NCBI GenBank assembly: GCA_964019425.1
Contig: OZ025800.1
Span: 1,065,501 to 1,129,500, forward strand
Direction of reading: 5' to 3'
Origin: Flectonema sp. DT1601
Taxonomy: Eukaryota; Euglenozoa; Diplonemea; Diplonemida; Diplonemidae
Length of the DNA stretch: 64,000 nucleotides
Part shown: positions 24,338 to 34,005 of the stretch, in pieces
How the letters are laid out: every line of letters begins with the position of its first letter
Position numbering within the stretch: the stretch's first letter is position 1
Notes under the pieces: model-generated
What the model saw: the letters and a program-made list of their open reading frames with translations, nothing else
Told to the model about the DNA's origin: nothing
The model's database searches: none
Translations under genes and position numbers: made by a program

Positions 24338-26260
24338 ATGTCGTGCATCTCAACTGCTAATTGGGAACGAGGTAGTTTCACCGAACGAGAATCCGAAGCT
24401 AATGGATTGCCACCTCTGAACACTCCTGATTCAAGTGATGTCGTAGGATGGAAGATAAACTTAGTCCTCCCGAAAGTAAGGAGCAGCATCATAGGAACTG
24501 TTAGGGCAGGTAGTCAGCAGACCTTATCACCGTATACAACAATAATTAACGAGAAAACATTAAAAAATGTAAAATTAGCTAATAAAGTAATCACAGATGA
24601 CATGGAAGAACAAAGTGAATCACCTTCACTGGGCATGTCAGGATTGTCTTCAACGATACCTGATCGAAAGAAATATTTTGATGAAACGTTAGAATGTATT
24701 ACTGTTGAATGGCAACACCATCTCAGACTTAGAAGAGAGTTAGATGATCCTAAATGGCCTGAGAGAGGGAGTACGACACCACCACCACCTCCTCCAATTA
24801 TCAGATGTGATAGTCTGTTGGTTCAGAATTCAACTAAGAAAGCAACAGGTCGGATTGTTTTACCGACGGTTTCGGCTTCAGAATATTTCTTATCCAGCGA
24901 TGAAGTCAAAGCACCTCTGCGAGGACATTTCGTCCACGCGGAAGTCCGTTCAAAAATATCAACTCTTCGACAAGACGACACTGAATGGTTACTTTTTCGC
25001 AATCGAATTGGTGGAGTTGTCAAACGACAACGAAAGAGAGTTGGCAGAGGATTCGTCAACGCAAATAAATCAAACATTCAAAGGTGTGGTGTGACGTCGA
25101 CAGCCTGGGCTCAACGTCGCAAACAATTAATTAAATCTCGTGAAGTAGATTTTCAAAAATATTCAAAAGGTGTAGCAGACATCACTACCGACACCAGAAT
25201 AGCTCTTAGAAAGATGTTACAGCAACAGGCATTTAACTGGTCAGTTATTATTATTCAGTTACTCTTTCATGAGAAATCGACTCTCAAAATTAATAAACCA
25301 ATCCATCGACACTTATCAAATGTCATATCGCCTGTTATAAGCATCCAACGATGGTGGAAACAGTGTCGAAAAAAACTAAAATGGAAAATGTCAAGAGACT
25401 ATGCACAATTAGTAGTTTGTCGGTTTATGTATAAACTTGTATTGCTTAAAAGGGAATCAAAAAAACCAAGGAAGGTAAGCTTAATTATTGTTTTTTTACT
25501 ACAATACCAACGTATAATGGTAATTCCCTTCAGTATTGCAAAATACCTTCGAGTGACATTGACTTTGCAACGGTGGTGGCGTCGGGGAAAACGCCGTCGG
25601 GAAGCAAGAGAAACACTCGCAAAACTTCAAATTGAGCAGCACTATGTCAAATTTATACAAAAACTAGATCGAAAGATCGAAGAAACCAGATCGAAGATGT
25701 TTGAGAATCCGAAAGCTTTATCTCATCAAAAAACAAGAATAAAATTAGCGCCGATCAGAGCAAAACTTGAACAGGCAATGCGGAGCCGTCACACAATGGA
25801 AAGTATCGATAGAACAATCCTCGAAAACGCGATCACTAACACACTCAGCGCAACTCAGCAGAGGTATAGCGAACAAGTTAGAAGCTTTGGAACGGCATAC
25901 AAAGAATGGAAAAAAAAACATGACTTTTCACTTGATCGTCAACAAGCTCAGTACGGAGACCTACTAGTTGGAAAGTTCCGTGAAACTGTTGAAATGATAA
26001 GAAAGTGTAAAGGTATTCAAAGACCAATGGATGACTTATCCTCTCCAAGTGAAGTTCTTCAATCGGGAGGTAATACGCTACTCGATGACTTGATACGAGA
26101 CAAACCAGTCCCTCCACGACCTCCTTTATTATTAAGTAAAACACAGCTAGAAGAGTTGTTTGATTTCTGCATTAAAGAGTCAGATAAAAAGAGAAGGGAC
26201 TTGGTGTCAAGTAATTCATCATTGGCTTCATCAGCACATCAATGCCTAAACACGTTGTAG
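24338..26260 (+). CDS. Basic helical protein with two IQ-like motifs
   Basis: 640 residues in one open frame; family not identified. Two similar motifs, IQRWWKQCRKK at 336-346 and LQRWWRRGKRR at 410-420, match the start and basic half of IQ calmodulin-binding motifs. Charged helix, probably coiled coil, follows to about residue 560. The N-terminal 200 residues are Ser/Pro-rich and include a proline run near residue 150. This layout is common in cytoskeletal or flagellar calmodulin-binding proteins, so a structural role is inferred. An intron-like segment at 25475-25533 is read through in the frame used here, because removing its 59 bases would shift the frame before the second motif. The ATG follows a T-tract CAG at 24311-24313. 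Confidence 0.8.
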   Translation: MSCISTANWERGSFTERESEANGLPPLNTPDSSDVVGWKINLVLPKVRSSIIGTVRAGSQQTLSPYTTIINEKTLKNVKLANKVITDDMEEQSESPSLGMSGLSSTIPDRKKYFDETLECITVEWQHHLRLRRELDDPKWPERGSTTPPPPPPIIRCDSLLVQNSTKKATGRIVLPTVSASEYFLSSDEVKAPLRGHFVHAEVRSKISTLRQDDTEWLLFRNRIGGVVKRQRKRVGRGFVNANKSNIQRCGVTSTAWAQRRKQLIKSREVDFQKYSKGVADITTDTRIALRKMLQQQAFNWSVIIIQLLFHEKSTLKINKPIHRHLSNVISPVISIQRWWKQCRKKLKWKMSRDYAQLVVCRFMYKLVLLKRESKKPRKVSLIIVFLLQYQRIMVIPFSIAKYLRVTLTLQRWWRRGKRRREARETLAKLQIEQHYVKFIQKLDRKIEETRSKMFENPKALSHQKTRIKLAPIRAKLEQAMRSRHTMESIDRTILENAITNTLSATQQRYSEQVRSFGTAYKEWKKKHDFSLDRQQAQYGDLLVGKFRETVEMIRKCKGIQRPMDDLSSPSEVLQSGGNTLLDDLIRDKPVPPRPPLLLSKTQLEELFDFCIKESDKKRRDLVSSNSSLASSAHQCLNTL

Positions 26261-26621
26261 TTAGATTGGCTGATAATTCTGAAGAATACATTTTTTTGTA
26301 TTATTTTGTGTGTGTTGTTGTTGCCGCTCAAATAGTTGAATTACAACTGCTTGGAGTGTTCCTTTCTTTACAGATAGTTGTTCGCTCTGATTTATGTATC
26401 CCATTTGGAAGTTCAATTTACACAAGTTGTTTTGAGAAAAAAAGGTCAATCAGTCACCACAATTTATTGCAGTAATTCACTTAAAGGGAAGCATGGATTA
26501 TGATTGTTTTTTGTGTGGAATTTTTGTTTATTTTATTATTTCTTTTTTTTTTTTGTTATTTAAAAATTCATTCTTCCTGTAGGAGCCGCTCGTGCAAGTC
26601 TTATCCGCATATTATAACAAA
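26261..26621. other. Short intergenic gap and leader
   Basis: AT-rich spacer. A T run followed by TTCTTCCTGTAG (AG at 26581-26582) forms a good 3' splice site 39 bases before the next ATG. No gene is seen. Confidence 0.5.
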
Positions 26622-26997
26622 ATGGGCCACATGTTCTCCACCCACACCCCGAACCTTACCAACCCAGCTCACTACTACCCACATACTCATATTGATCACT
26701 CAGTATTGAATGAGTACAAAGGATTTGAGGAGGATGGCGATCCAAAGTTGTGGGTTGAGGAGAGATGCGCCCAGACTGCTGGTTGCCTTCGGATGAAAGA
26801 CGAATACGATGCGTGTGTGGAACGTATTTCTGGTAAAGACGGAGGTATGAATACTATTTTATAACTACTGAATCTTTATTCCCAATTAATAAATAAAAAC
26901 AGACTTACATTGTGGTTACCAGTACATGAACTACTGGGGATGCGTGGATCTTTGCTCCACCGAACCTACTTTCAAGCTTTTAAAGCACGGAGTCTAG
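26622..26997 (+). CDS. QCR6: Cytochrome bc1 complex subunit 6 (hinge protein)
   Basis: The small acidic hinge subunit of mitochondrial complex III (UQCRH in animals), which helps dock cytochrome c on cytochrome c1 in the intermembrane space. Exons 26622-26844 and 26903-26997 join in phase to give 105 residues; the 58-base intron starts GTATG and ends AAACAG. The second half carries paired cysteines in CAQTAGC...DAC and HCGYQ...YWGCVDLC, which form the two disulfide-linked helices of the family. The YxxYWxCVDxC signature crosses the region just after the intron, which supports the splice. Its presence indicates an aerobic respiratory chain. The short N-terminus is not an obvious mitochondrial presequence, normal for a Cys-paired intermembrane-space protein. 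Confidence 0.9.
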
Positions 26998-27662
26998 GCA
27001 TACTTTTTGCTCTGCAGCTCCGCATAGTGTGTCCGAGGTGACTTTTTTTCTTCTTCTTCTTCTGTTTTCTTCTTTTTTTCCTTTTTTTTTCTTTCAAGTG
27101 TGAGAGGAAGTTGGCTACTAGTTTGCAGCTTTTTCTTGGGATATCATTTTTTTTTTTTTTTTTCATGTTTTATGGGTCTGCATTGCCTCGCAAAACAGTG
27201 TGTCATTGAGAAGCGAAATATCAAAAAAAAAAAAAAAAAAAAAAATACTTGGCAAACACACACGAGTTTTTATTTACCAGGGTTCTATTATTTTCATTTT
27301 TTTTTGTTCTTTTTTTTCATAGTTCTGGTTGTTGTATTTTCTTCAATGTGATGAGTTGGTTTTGTGTTAATATTTTCTTCTCTTTCTTTCTTCTCCCCCG
27401 TAAGGCATACTTCTACACAAAGCTTGCGTTGGTCTGTAACAGCTTATAAAGAGAATGAGAGGAGAGTGAAGAAGTTGTTTTCATCACATTACAGTAGTCT
27501 ATTTATTCTTTTCCATCTCACAGAACGATACTAAAACAACTCCATGGCACTGGAGTAGTAGAAATCTGAGACGCATCTCTCATTAATAACAAAAAAAAAA
27601 AAAAAACTAAAAAAAAAAAAAAAAAAAACCTATTTATCGCACCAACAATAATTAAAAATAAG
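26998..27662. other. Intergenic gap and leader of the PAM2 gene
   Basis: A and T runs (T near 27149-27163, A near 27223-27244 and 27591-27627) and no credible gene. A likely 3' splice site CATCTCACAG ends at 27523. The following leader of about 139 bases contains a small hairpin and a four-codon upstream frame (listed separately). Confidence 0.5.
27539..27558 (+). promoter_or_regulatory. Leader hairpin with a four-codon upstream frame
   Basis: ACTCCA (27539-27544) pairs with TGGAGT (27551-27556). An ATG at 27544 starts a minimal frame of Met-Ala-Leu-Glu ending at TAG 27556-27558, inside the same hairpin. It would lie in the 5' leader of the PAM2 protein if the leader starts near 27524. It could lower translation of the main frame; no direct evidence. 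Confidence 0.3.
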
Positions 27663-29217
27663 ATGACAACACCAACACAAGAAGCGGAAGAACTATCGCT
27701 TCAGGCTCCGAGACTGCCAGAGGATATTGAAGGTGAAAAGAGTGCTCCTTTTTATTTAAAAGATGACATCGTAAAGATGGATTTTCCTGTGTTGACTTAT
27801 GATGCTGACAAGAGTGAACAAGAATCAGATGAAAAGGAAACTTGGGAATGTGGTAGTTGTAATCAACATAAACAATTATCATCAACAGCTCAGGATAAGG
27901 AAAGCTTATCAACGTCATGTTGGAGTATAACATGTAATGGAAAGATGAGGATGTTTAACAGAACATCAAAAGATCAAATCAACTCCTCCGACGCTGAACC
28001 AGCACAGGAAACTAATGGACAGGAAGAGTCAGCTGAAGAACCTCAACAAGAATCAGAAAAAACTGATGACCCTAAAGAAAAAAAAGACACATCCATCACT
28101 GGTCTTAATCCAAAAGCAGTTCCATACGAACCAACCTTTGATAAAACTCCTGACAGTTCATGGGGCATGGCATGGAATAAGTCTGGTGGTCAACCTCTTC
28201 AGCCACACTATGCAGGTCATCCACGTAATTCAGGAAGCGTTCCTAGATCTGGGTATGCCTTGTATTGTTATTTATATAGCAGAGCTTGCCTTCCCAATAA
28301 TATAACATCGACAATAACAATATAGGTACAATTCTGCATATGCTGGTCAACATGGAGGTAAGGGATACAGAAGTGGTGCACCGGTATGACTTTATCAAAT
28401 AGCAGCTCTTGTTGAAACTGTATGGCGATTCAAAAAATTAAATTACAAAACAGGTGTCACGTCAACACAGAGGATATGGAGAACAAATGGACGGACAGAT
28501 ATGCTCGAGTAGGTATATTCAAGGTATGAGGCAGCAACCTCCTCATAGTAGCTACTCTCATCATCATCATCATCATCATCACCACCACCATCACCATCAC
28601 CACCATCATCATCATCATCATCATCATCACCACCAGCACAGTCAACAAGGTTATCAACAACCTCAGCAGCCATATAGTCACTACACAGCTCAGCAACAAC
28701 AACCTCAACACAAAGCTGTTTTTCAGGCAGACGGCGCTCCTCCTGGAAGTGTTAAGGCAAACGAAGAACGTCTATTCGTATGAATTATTGTTTTGTTTAA
28801 AGATGTAAAGATAATTGGAATAAAAAATATAAATAACACAAACCAGGCTACACTAACCCAACATGGTTTGGGTAGTTTGCTAAGGATCTTCACCCTACAC
28901 GGCATCCACTCACCAGAACAGCTATCGAAGTGTAATGTTGTCAAGATTAGACAGGTTTGAATTATTTCTTAAAAAATTAAAAAAATTGTGTCATTTTTAT
29001 CTCCTTCTCTTTTTTGAAGGTTATAATAAATAATAATATCAAAAAAACAATACTACAGATGGTTCATAGTTCCGAAAACCAAGAACGTGTAATGGCTGTT
29101 GTTGGTCAATTGAAAAATGATGAAGAAGAACGACAGCCAATGGGAGCTGCTGCACCACCACCGCCATCACCGGGTGGTAGCGGTTGGGGTTTTGGAAGAC
29201 AGGAATCTGGAAACTAA
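27663..29217 (+). CDS. PAM2-motif, poly-His protein (probable poly(A)-binding-protein partner)
   Basis: Five exons (27663-28252, 28326-28383, 28454-28777, 28847-28954, 29059-29217) join in frame to 412 residues. The introns start GTATG or GTTTG. TGLNPKAVPYEP at residues 146-157 matches the PAM2 motif (LNxxAxxFxP, with Tyr for Phe) that binds the MLLE domain of cytoplasmic poly(A)-binding protein, so a role in mRNA translation or stability is likely. Next come a Gly/Tyr/Arg-rich stretch, 25 consecutive histidines (28559-28633) and a Gln/Pro-rich segment. A compact helical region of about 60 residues spans exons 4 and 5, and the end is proline-rich. A better pyrimidine-tract acceptor at 29018-29019 would add 13 in-frame residues before exon 5. 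No family name is assigned. Confidence 0.8.
28559..28633 (+). repeat. CAT/CAC codon repeat (25 His)
   Basis: Unbroken run of 25 His codons mixing CAT and CAC, within exon 3 of the PAM2-motif gene. The mixed codons suggest selection on the protein, or an older tract, rather than very recent slippage of one trinucleotide. Confidence 0.9.
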
Positions 29218-30160
29218 TTGAGTGCGTACCTGAGGCTTCATTCCTTCTAATCATCGTGTGAGTCAATTTATCGTTGAGTACATCACACATTTATACCGAC
29301 ACTTATTACATAAGTGCCTATGCTCTGCTACTGACACACTCTAAACATTTTGTCAAACCGAAACAAACCTGCTTTAGTAGAAGTAGCAGTATTGCTTGTG
29401 ATCGCTGTATATTGTTGTTTTAAAAAAAAAAATAATAAATAAATAAATAAAAAAGTCTTGCACGGGAGAGACGGGTTTGAGAACGAACAATATAAAATAC
29501 ATATCGATAATAAAAGAAAACCTATCCTTTTCATGCGGAATGAAGCTTTGTGAAAAAAAAAAAGTAATCTCGTCTTGAGTCGACATCAGTCTGCGAGACA
29601 AACATTAGGAAATTAAAAAAAAAAACAAACAACAAAAAAAAAAAAAAAAACGAAAAAAGAGTTAAATCACAAGGAAGCTCGCTATCAGTAACGAAAATGG
29701 AATTGAAGAAAAAAAAAAATACGAAAAAAAATAAAAAAAAATAACAACACTTAGGACCTGAATTTGCCTATTTGCATGTTATGTGTGGTCGTACCCAGCA
29801 GCTAACTATCAATTGCGCTTTTTCTTTTTTCCCCTTATTCGTCGTTTTATTTTTAATTACATATCCTGCCCTTCTTAACGTCAGAGAACCGAGTCGAATT
29901 TAAGCAATGCGCGGGGAAGACGAAAAAAAAAAAAAAAAAAGAAAATTAATATTAAAAAAAAAAGAACAAAAACAAATCCGACTAACCTACCGCACTATTG
30001 GCTTTCATTGGAGTTTATGATTTTATATAAGCGTGATGGATGTTGAAGAAAAGTAAATTATCTTTTTACAATTTAAAAAAAAAAAAAAACAGTACATCCA
30101 CTACATGTTAAAAACATCATTATTGATTTAGAGACAACCAGATCTAAAAAGGGTATTAGT
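29218..30160. other. Intergenic gap before the ABC transporter
   Basis: A-rich, with runs near 29421-29431, 29636-29650, 29923-29940 and 30074-30089. I searched it for an exon that could supply the missing Walker A of the following transporter and found none. AACAG ending at 30092 is a possible 3' splice site, unusually A-rich for a gene start. An upstream ATG at 30105 is out of frame and soon stops. Confidence 0.5.
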
Positions 30161-33100
30161 ATGGAAGAAGATGAGAGCTTGCCCGTTACAACTGAAGACT
30201 GCTACATAGTATCGAACAGTGACTTATTATTGGAAGGACTTAGTGTAAATGAAACTCTTGAATTCTCACTTAAAATGGGAGGAGGATACATATCTAATGT
30301 TGACGAAGCATTAGCAATGATCCAATTAGAATCAGTGAAGGAGAATGACGTTGGGTTGTTGTCAACTGGTGAGAGGAGGAGACTCTCAATAGCAGAGGCG
30401 ATACTTTCTTCTAATCAAACGATTGAAATAAATGAATGGAATAGGGGACTTGATTCTGAAACATCAAATATTGTTTATAAAAATATTATAAACCACGTTG
30501 CTACTTCAAATAGAAGAATCTTGTTATCGACATCTCCATTCCCGAGACCAACACTTTTAGAAGGTTCCAATGACGCTATTCTATCACGAGTAGTAAAGCC
30601 ATGTTTAAGGACGCAGTTGTATGCAATACTACAACGGGAATTCAGAATTCAAACATCGCAGTACCACTTACAGTTGAGATTGGTTCGATTCATACCACAC
30701 GCACTGCTATTAGGTTTATTATTTGGTAAAATCAAAAATGATCAATCAGGTTCTTACGACTTTCTTGGACTACTATTCAACCTAATGTCTGCCGTATCCC
30801 TTGGATCACTCTCAGCACTACCAGATACAGTTGCTCAACAGGCTGTCATTATTCACCAAATTAGACTTGGATTACGCTATCGTTCACTACTTTGGATGCT
30901 TTCTAAAATCGTCACCGATACCATTTTTCTGTTTATTGAATGCCTTCTTGTCTCTACACCTGTTTATTTAATGTGTGACATGTCCAGTAATTTTGCGATT
31001 TTTGTCGTCGTCTTGTGGCTTCTGTCTGCGTGCACATCATTGTTTATACGTGTTACCTCGCTTGTAGGAAGCAGGTACGTCTCTGTTATTGTTTTACAGG
31101 CAGTCTCTGGGGCTTTAGTTGGGATGTTTGTACTTTTATCTGGATTTCTGATACCGGTGGGGAAGCTTCCGTTTTTTTGGGAAAAAATAAGTTCGCTATC
31201 ACCCTTTAAGAACGCTTATTTTGGATTGTTAGCGAATGAATACACCGGGAAAGACTTAATGTGTAGCCCTGAAGAACGACTACCCCCATCGTACACGGTA
31301 GCAACTTGTGTAAATGCAGTAGCGACAACTTGTGTTATTGACAAGGCAGATCCAAAACAATGTGAAGACTGTTTAAGATTTCATTGGTTCACTCTACGGT
31401 CAATGTGTTCAACAACAGAAGCGGTTGCTGCATGTGCTGGTGAGAATGCTGGTTATTGTCCTCCAGACAGGACGAGTGGCTCAGCGTATTTAAATAGTCT
31501 TCTTGGATCTGTTCCTGACATTACATATTGTGCTCTTACTCTGTTTGCTATTTATTTATCACTTGCTGTAATCTCAATGGTTGTTTGTAAAATAGCACTC
31601 TGTAGGAGATTAACGAAGTCAATTGAAACGCAACCACTTCTGGCTGGTGATGTCAACTGTGTTGAAGTAACCGGTAACTCTCATGATATGGAGCAGACTG
31701 TCTTATGTTTGGCTGTGACACCTCAGAGATCTTTACTTGACAACACCTCTGATACAGAAAAAACATCATGTAGTAGGAAAGAGAATGTGAAATCTCTTAC
31801 TAATCAAAGTGATGATGTAGTGTGTTGGTCTGATATCAATTACAAGAACATCGTACGTAACATTACAGGTAGCGCCAAGCGAGGAACCGTCACGGTAGTT
31901 ATTGGTGAGAGTGGTTGTGGTAAAACTACTTTTTTTAGAGAACTCGGAAGACAAACTCAAGTAGGACTGATTGAATTTCCAGCGGGACCATTCATCGAAT
32001 CAGACACTGTTGAAGAATGTTTACTCTTCGCTGTGATGACTAGAAGGCAATCAATGCAATCTGTGAAACATGCAAATGAATTGTCTCTTGAAATCGCTTC
32101 AATACTTGGATTTACGACTGAACAATTATCTGAAAAAGTTGAGCGTTTATCAGAATTACGAAGACGAATCTTACTATTGGCGTTGAATTTATGTACAGGA
32201 AATTATTTCTTTTTAATCGATGAACCGACTACGGGTCTTAAGTCGTCTGATGACATTTCAACGATTCTTCGAACGCTTCACTTGTTGGCGTCGCATCCGT
32301 TGTTGCAATGCGCAGTTGTGTGTTCTCTTCATCAGCCTACTGATGAACAATTACTTAAAGCTGATAAATTATTAATTGTATCGACTGGTAGAATCCTATT
32401 TGATGACTCTCCTTCTCTCTTATCTGACTACTTATTAAAACAAGGCTGTGAAGATCGCAATGGAGGAGTTCAATTATCGGAATGGGCATTACACGTATTC
32501 CATTCAAAACCTAAAAGGTATACTGAAACTCAATCAGCAACTAATGAAGTTCGTAGAAGACGACGAGTTAGATATCCTTGGGCTGAAGCTTGGAAGCTAC
32601 ACGACAACAGAACTCTACCAACAGAAACTACTATTATAGAAAGAGGAAAGACTCTAAGTAGACATATGATGACTTTAGTAGAACTTATGAAGAGAAGGAT
32701 TCGATCGGCCTGGAGAAAACCTTCATATCCAATAACCCGACTTGTTCTGGCTGTACTAGCACCACTCTTGTGTGGGAGCATATTTTGGAATTTGAACTCT
32801 GATCAAGATTCACTGAGAGGATATGTTTCTATTGTGATGATTTCTATAACGTTATCTGTCATTCACGCTCTTACTGCTGCTGCTATGATCAGTGGAGAAT
32901 GCGGCATTGTCGAACGTGAAAGATGGATGTATAATCCTATATTGTATGCATTTTCTGTTTCAATAACAGAACTACCCCTGACTATTTGTTGTTCTCTCTT
33001 TTGGTGGGCGATTCTTGATGTTCGCGGAGCACTTGTTTCCGGCAGTGAAACAAATTCTGTTCAAGGAATTGGCTTGTTAATGGTCGTGTATGGTTTCTTT

Positions 33101-33559
33101 TGTTATGGAATATCAATATTTGGAATCGCATGCAGCATTTTATTTAAATCATTTGTCACATCACAATGTGTTATAACTATCGTTCAACTAGTGTGGTCTC
33201 TTCATTCTGGGTTCTTGATTCCTTACACAAGAATTCCAAAAGGATTATTAATTTTTCATTTTGCAAATCCATTTAGTTATTATCTTAAAGGTGTTTCAGA
33301 ATTTATTTTTCATGATACTAAATTTCATTGCAGTGAGAGTCAAGTTATTAGCGTTCCGCAACCATTTTGTAATTACAGCACGACTTACGAGAAAGATAAC
33401 TGTGAGTGGTGTCCGTTTACTTCCGGTGATTCTTTTTTACATTTTTATGGATGGTCGTATGACACATTAATTACTGACTTATTAGCTATTCTAGTAGGAG
33501 TTGCGTGTTTTAACATCTTAATATTAATAGCTGCAAAGTGTTATCGGTATTCGAAATAG
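30161..33559 (+). CDS. ABCG/PDR-type ABC transporter with degenerate first ATPase domain
   Basis: 1132 residues with the ATPase-membrane-ATPase-membrane order of full-size ABCG (PDR) pumps, which export lipids and drugs at membranes. The first ATPase half is cut short. Only 66 residues precede its signature region (LSTGERRRLS, 67-76), so there is no Walker A, and the Walker B position reads IEINEW. The second half has Walker A GESGCGKTT at 582-590 and Walker B LIDEPTTGL around Asp687-Glu688, but its signature is LSELRRR instead of LSGGxxR. Each half is followed by an ABC2-type membrane domain of about six hydrophobic helices; Cys-rich loops precede the last helix. Full-size relatives have about 1400 residues. 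Asymmetric sites are known in ABCG proteins, but loss of Walker A is unusual. Regulation is not visible. Confidence 0.88.
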   Translation: MEEDESLPVTTEDCYIVSNSDLLLEGLSVNETLEFSLKMGGGYISNVDEALAMIQLESVKENDVGLLSTGERRRLSIAEAILSSNQTIEINEWNRGLDSETSNIVYKNIINHVATSNRRILLSTSPFPRPTLLEGSNDAILSRVVKPCLRTQLYAILQREFRIQTSQYHLQLRLVRFIPHALLLGLLFGKIKNDQSGSYDFLGLLFNLMSAVSLGSLSALPDTVAQQAVIIHQIRLGLRYRSLLWMLSKIVTDTIFLFIECLLVSTPVYLMCDMSSNFAIFVVVLWLLSACTSLFIRVTSLVGSRYVSVIVLQAVSGALVGMFVLLSGFLIPVGKLPFFWEKISSLSPFKNAYFGLLANEYTGKDLMCSPEERLPPSYTVATCVNAVATTCVIDKADPKQCEDCLRFHWFTLRSMCSTTEAVAACAGENAGYCPPDRTSGSAYLNSLLGSVPDITYCALTLFAIYLSLAVISMVVCKIALCRRLTKSIETQPLLAGDVNCVEVTGNSHDMEQTVLCLAVTPQRSLLDNTSDTEKTSCSRKENVKSLTNQSDDVVCWSDINYKNIVRNITGSAKRGTVTVVIGESGCGKTTFFRELGRQTQVGLIEFPAGPFIESDTVEECLLFAVMTRRQSMQSVKHANELSLEIASILGFTTEQLSEKVERLSELRRRILLLALNLCTGNYFFLIDEPTTGLKSSDDISTILRTLHLLASHPLLQCAVVCSLHQPTDEQLLKADKLLIVSTGRILFDDSPSLLSDYLLKQGCEDRNGGVQLSEWALHVFHSKPKRYTETQSATNEVRRRRRVRYPWAEAWKLHDNRTLPTETTIIERGKTLSRHMMTLVELMKRRIRSAWRKPSYPITRLVLAVLAPLLCGSIFWNLNSDQDSLRGYVSIVMISITLSVIHALTAAAMISGECGIVERERWMYNPILYAFSVSITELPLTICCSLFWWAILDVRGALVSGSETNSVQGIGLLMVVYGFFCYGISIFGIACSILFKSFVTSQCVITIVQLVWSLHSGFLIPYTRIPKGLLIFHFANPFSYYLKGVSEFIFHDTKFHCSESQVISVPQPFCNYSTTYEKDNCEWCPFTSGDSFLHFYGWSYDTLITDLLAILVGVACFNILILIAAKCYRYSK

Positions 33560-33945
33560 TCCTCTGGCATTATAGCCAATTGTCTTTTTTAGATTATAAA
33601 AATAAATCAACTGCACGTACTTTCTCTGTTTGGATATGTTTCCCTGCTCTCCTCCCCGTATTTTATTATTTCTAAATTTTATTGAGAGAATATTGTAAAA
33701 AAGTAATTATCCTCAGTTCAAGGAAGAAGTGATTTTCTCTCTTTTTGGTTTTTTGTAACTTACTTCAACAACAAACTAAACTAAACAAGACACTCTCGTG
33801 TGTAGTTAAATTATGTTATTTATTTATCTTTTTTTTTTTTAGCGTTTTTTTTTTTTTTAATTTGTTTGACGACTACTCCATTGGTCGCTTAAAGAAAAAA
33901 AGAAAAAAAGGGAAAATCTACTATTCCGCATGAAGTTTTGTGAAA

Positions 33946-34005
33946 AAATGTCGGATTTTTTTTTGCTCTCCATTTCTTAAACTTTTGTGTTGAGATCCGA
34001 CATTT
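33946..34005. other. 11-bp perfect inverted repeat
   Basis: AAATGTCGGAT at 33946-33956 is the exact reverse complement of ATCCGACATTT at 33995-34005, with a 38-base T-rich spacer. It could be a small RNA stem, ends of a short transposon relic, or a protein-binding site. Confidence 0.4.

Noticed and set aside
28443-28711. Minus-strand frames with poly-Asp or poly-Met opposite the His tract
   Set aside because: Shadows of the CAT/CAC repeat in the PAM2 gene on the + strand.
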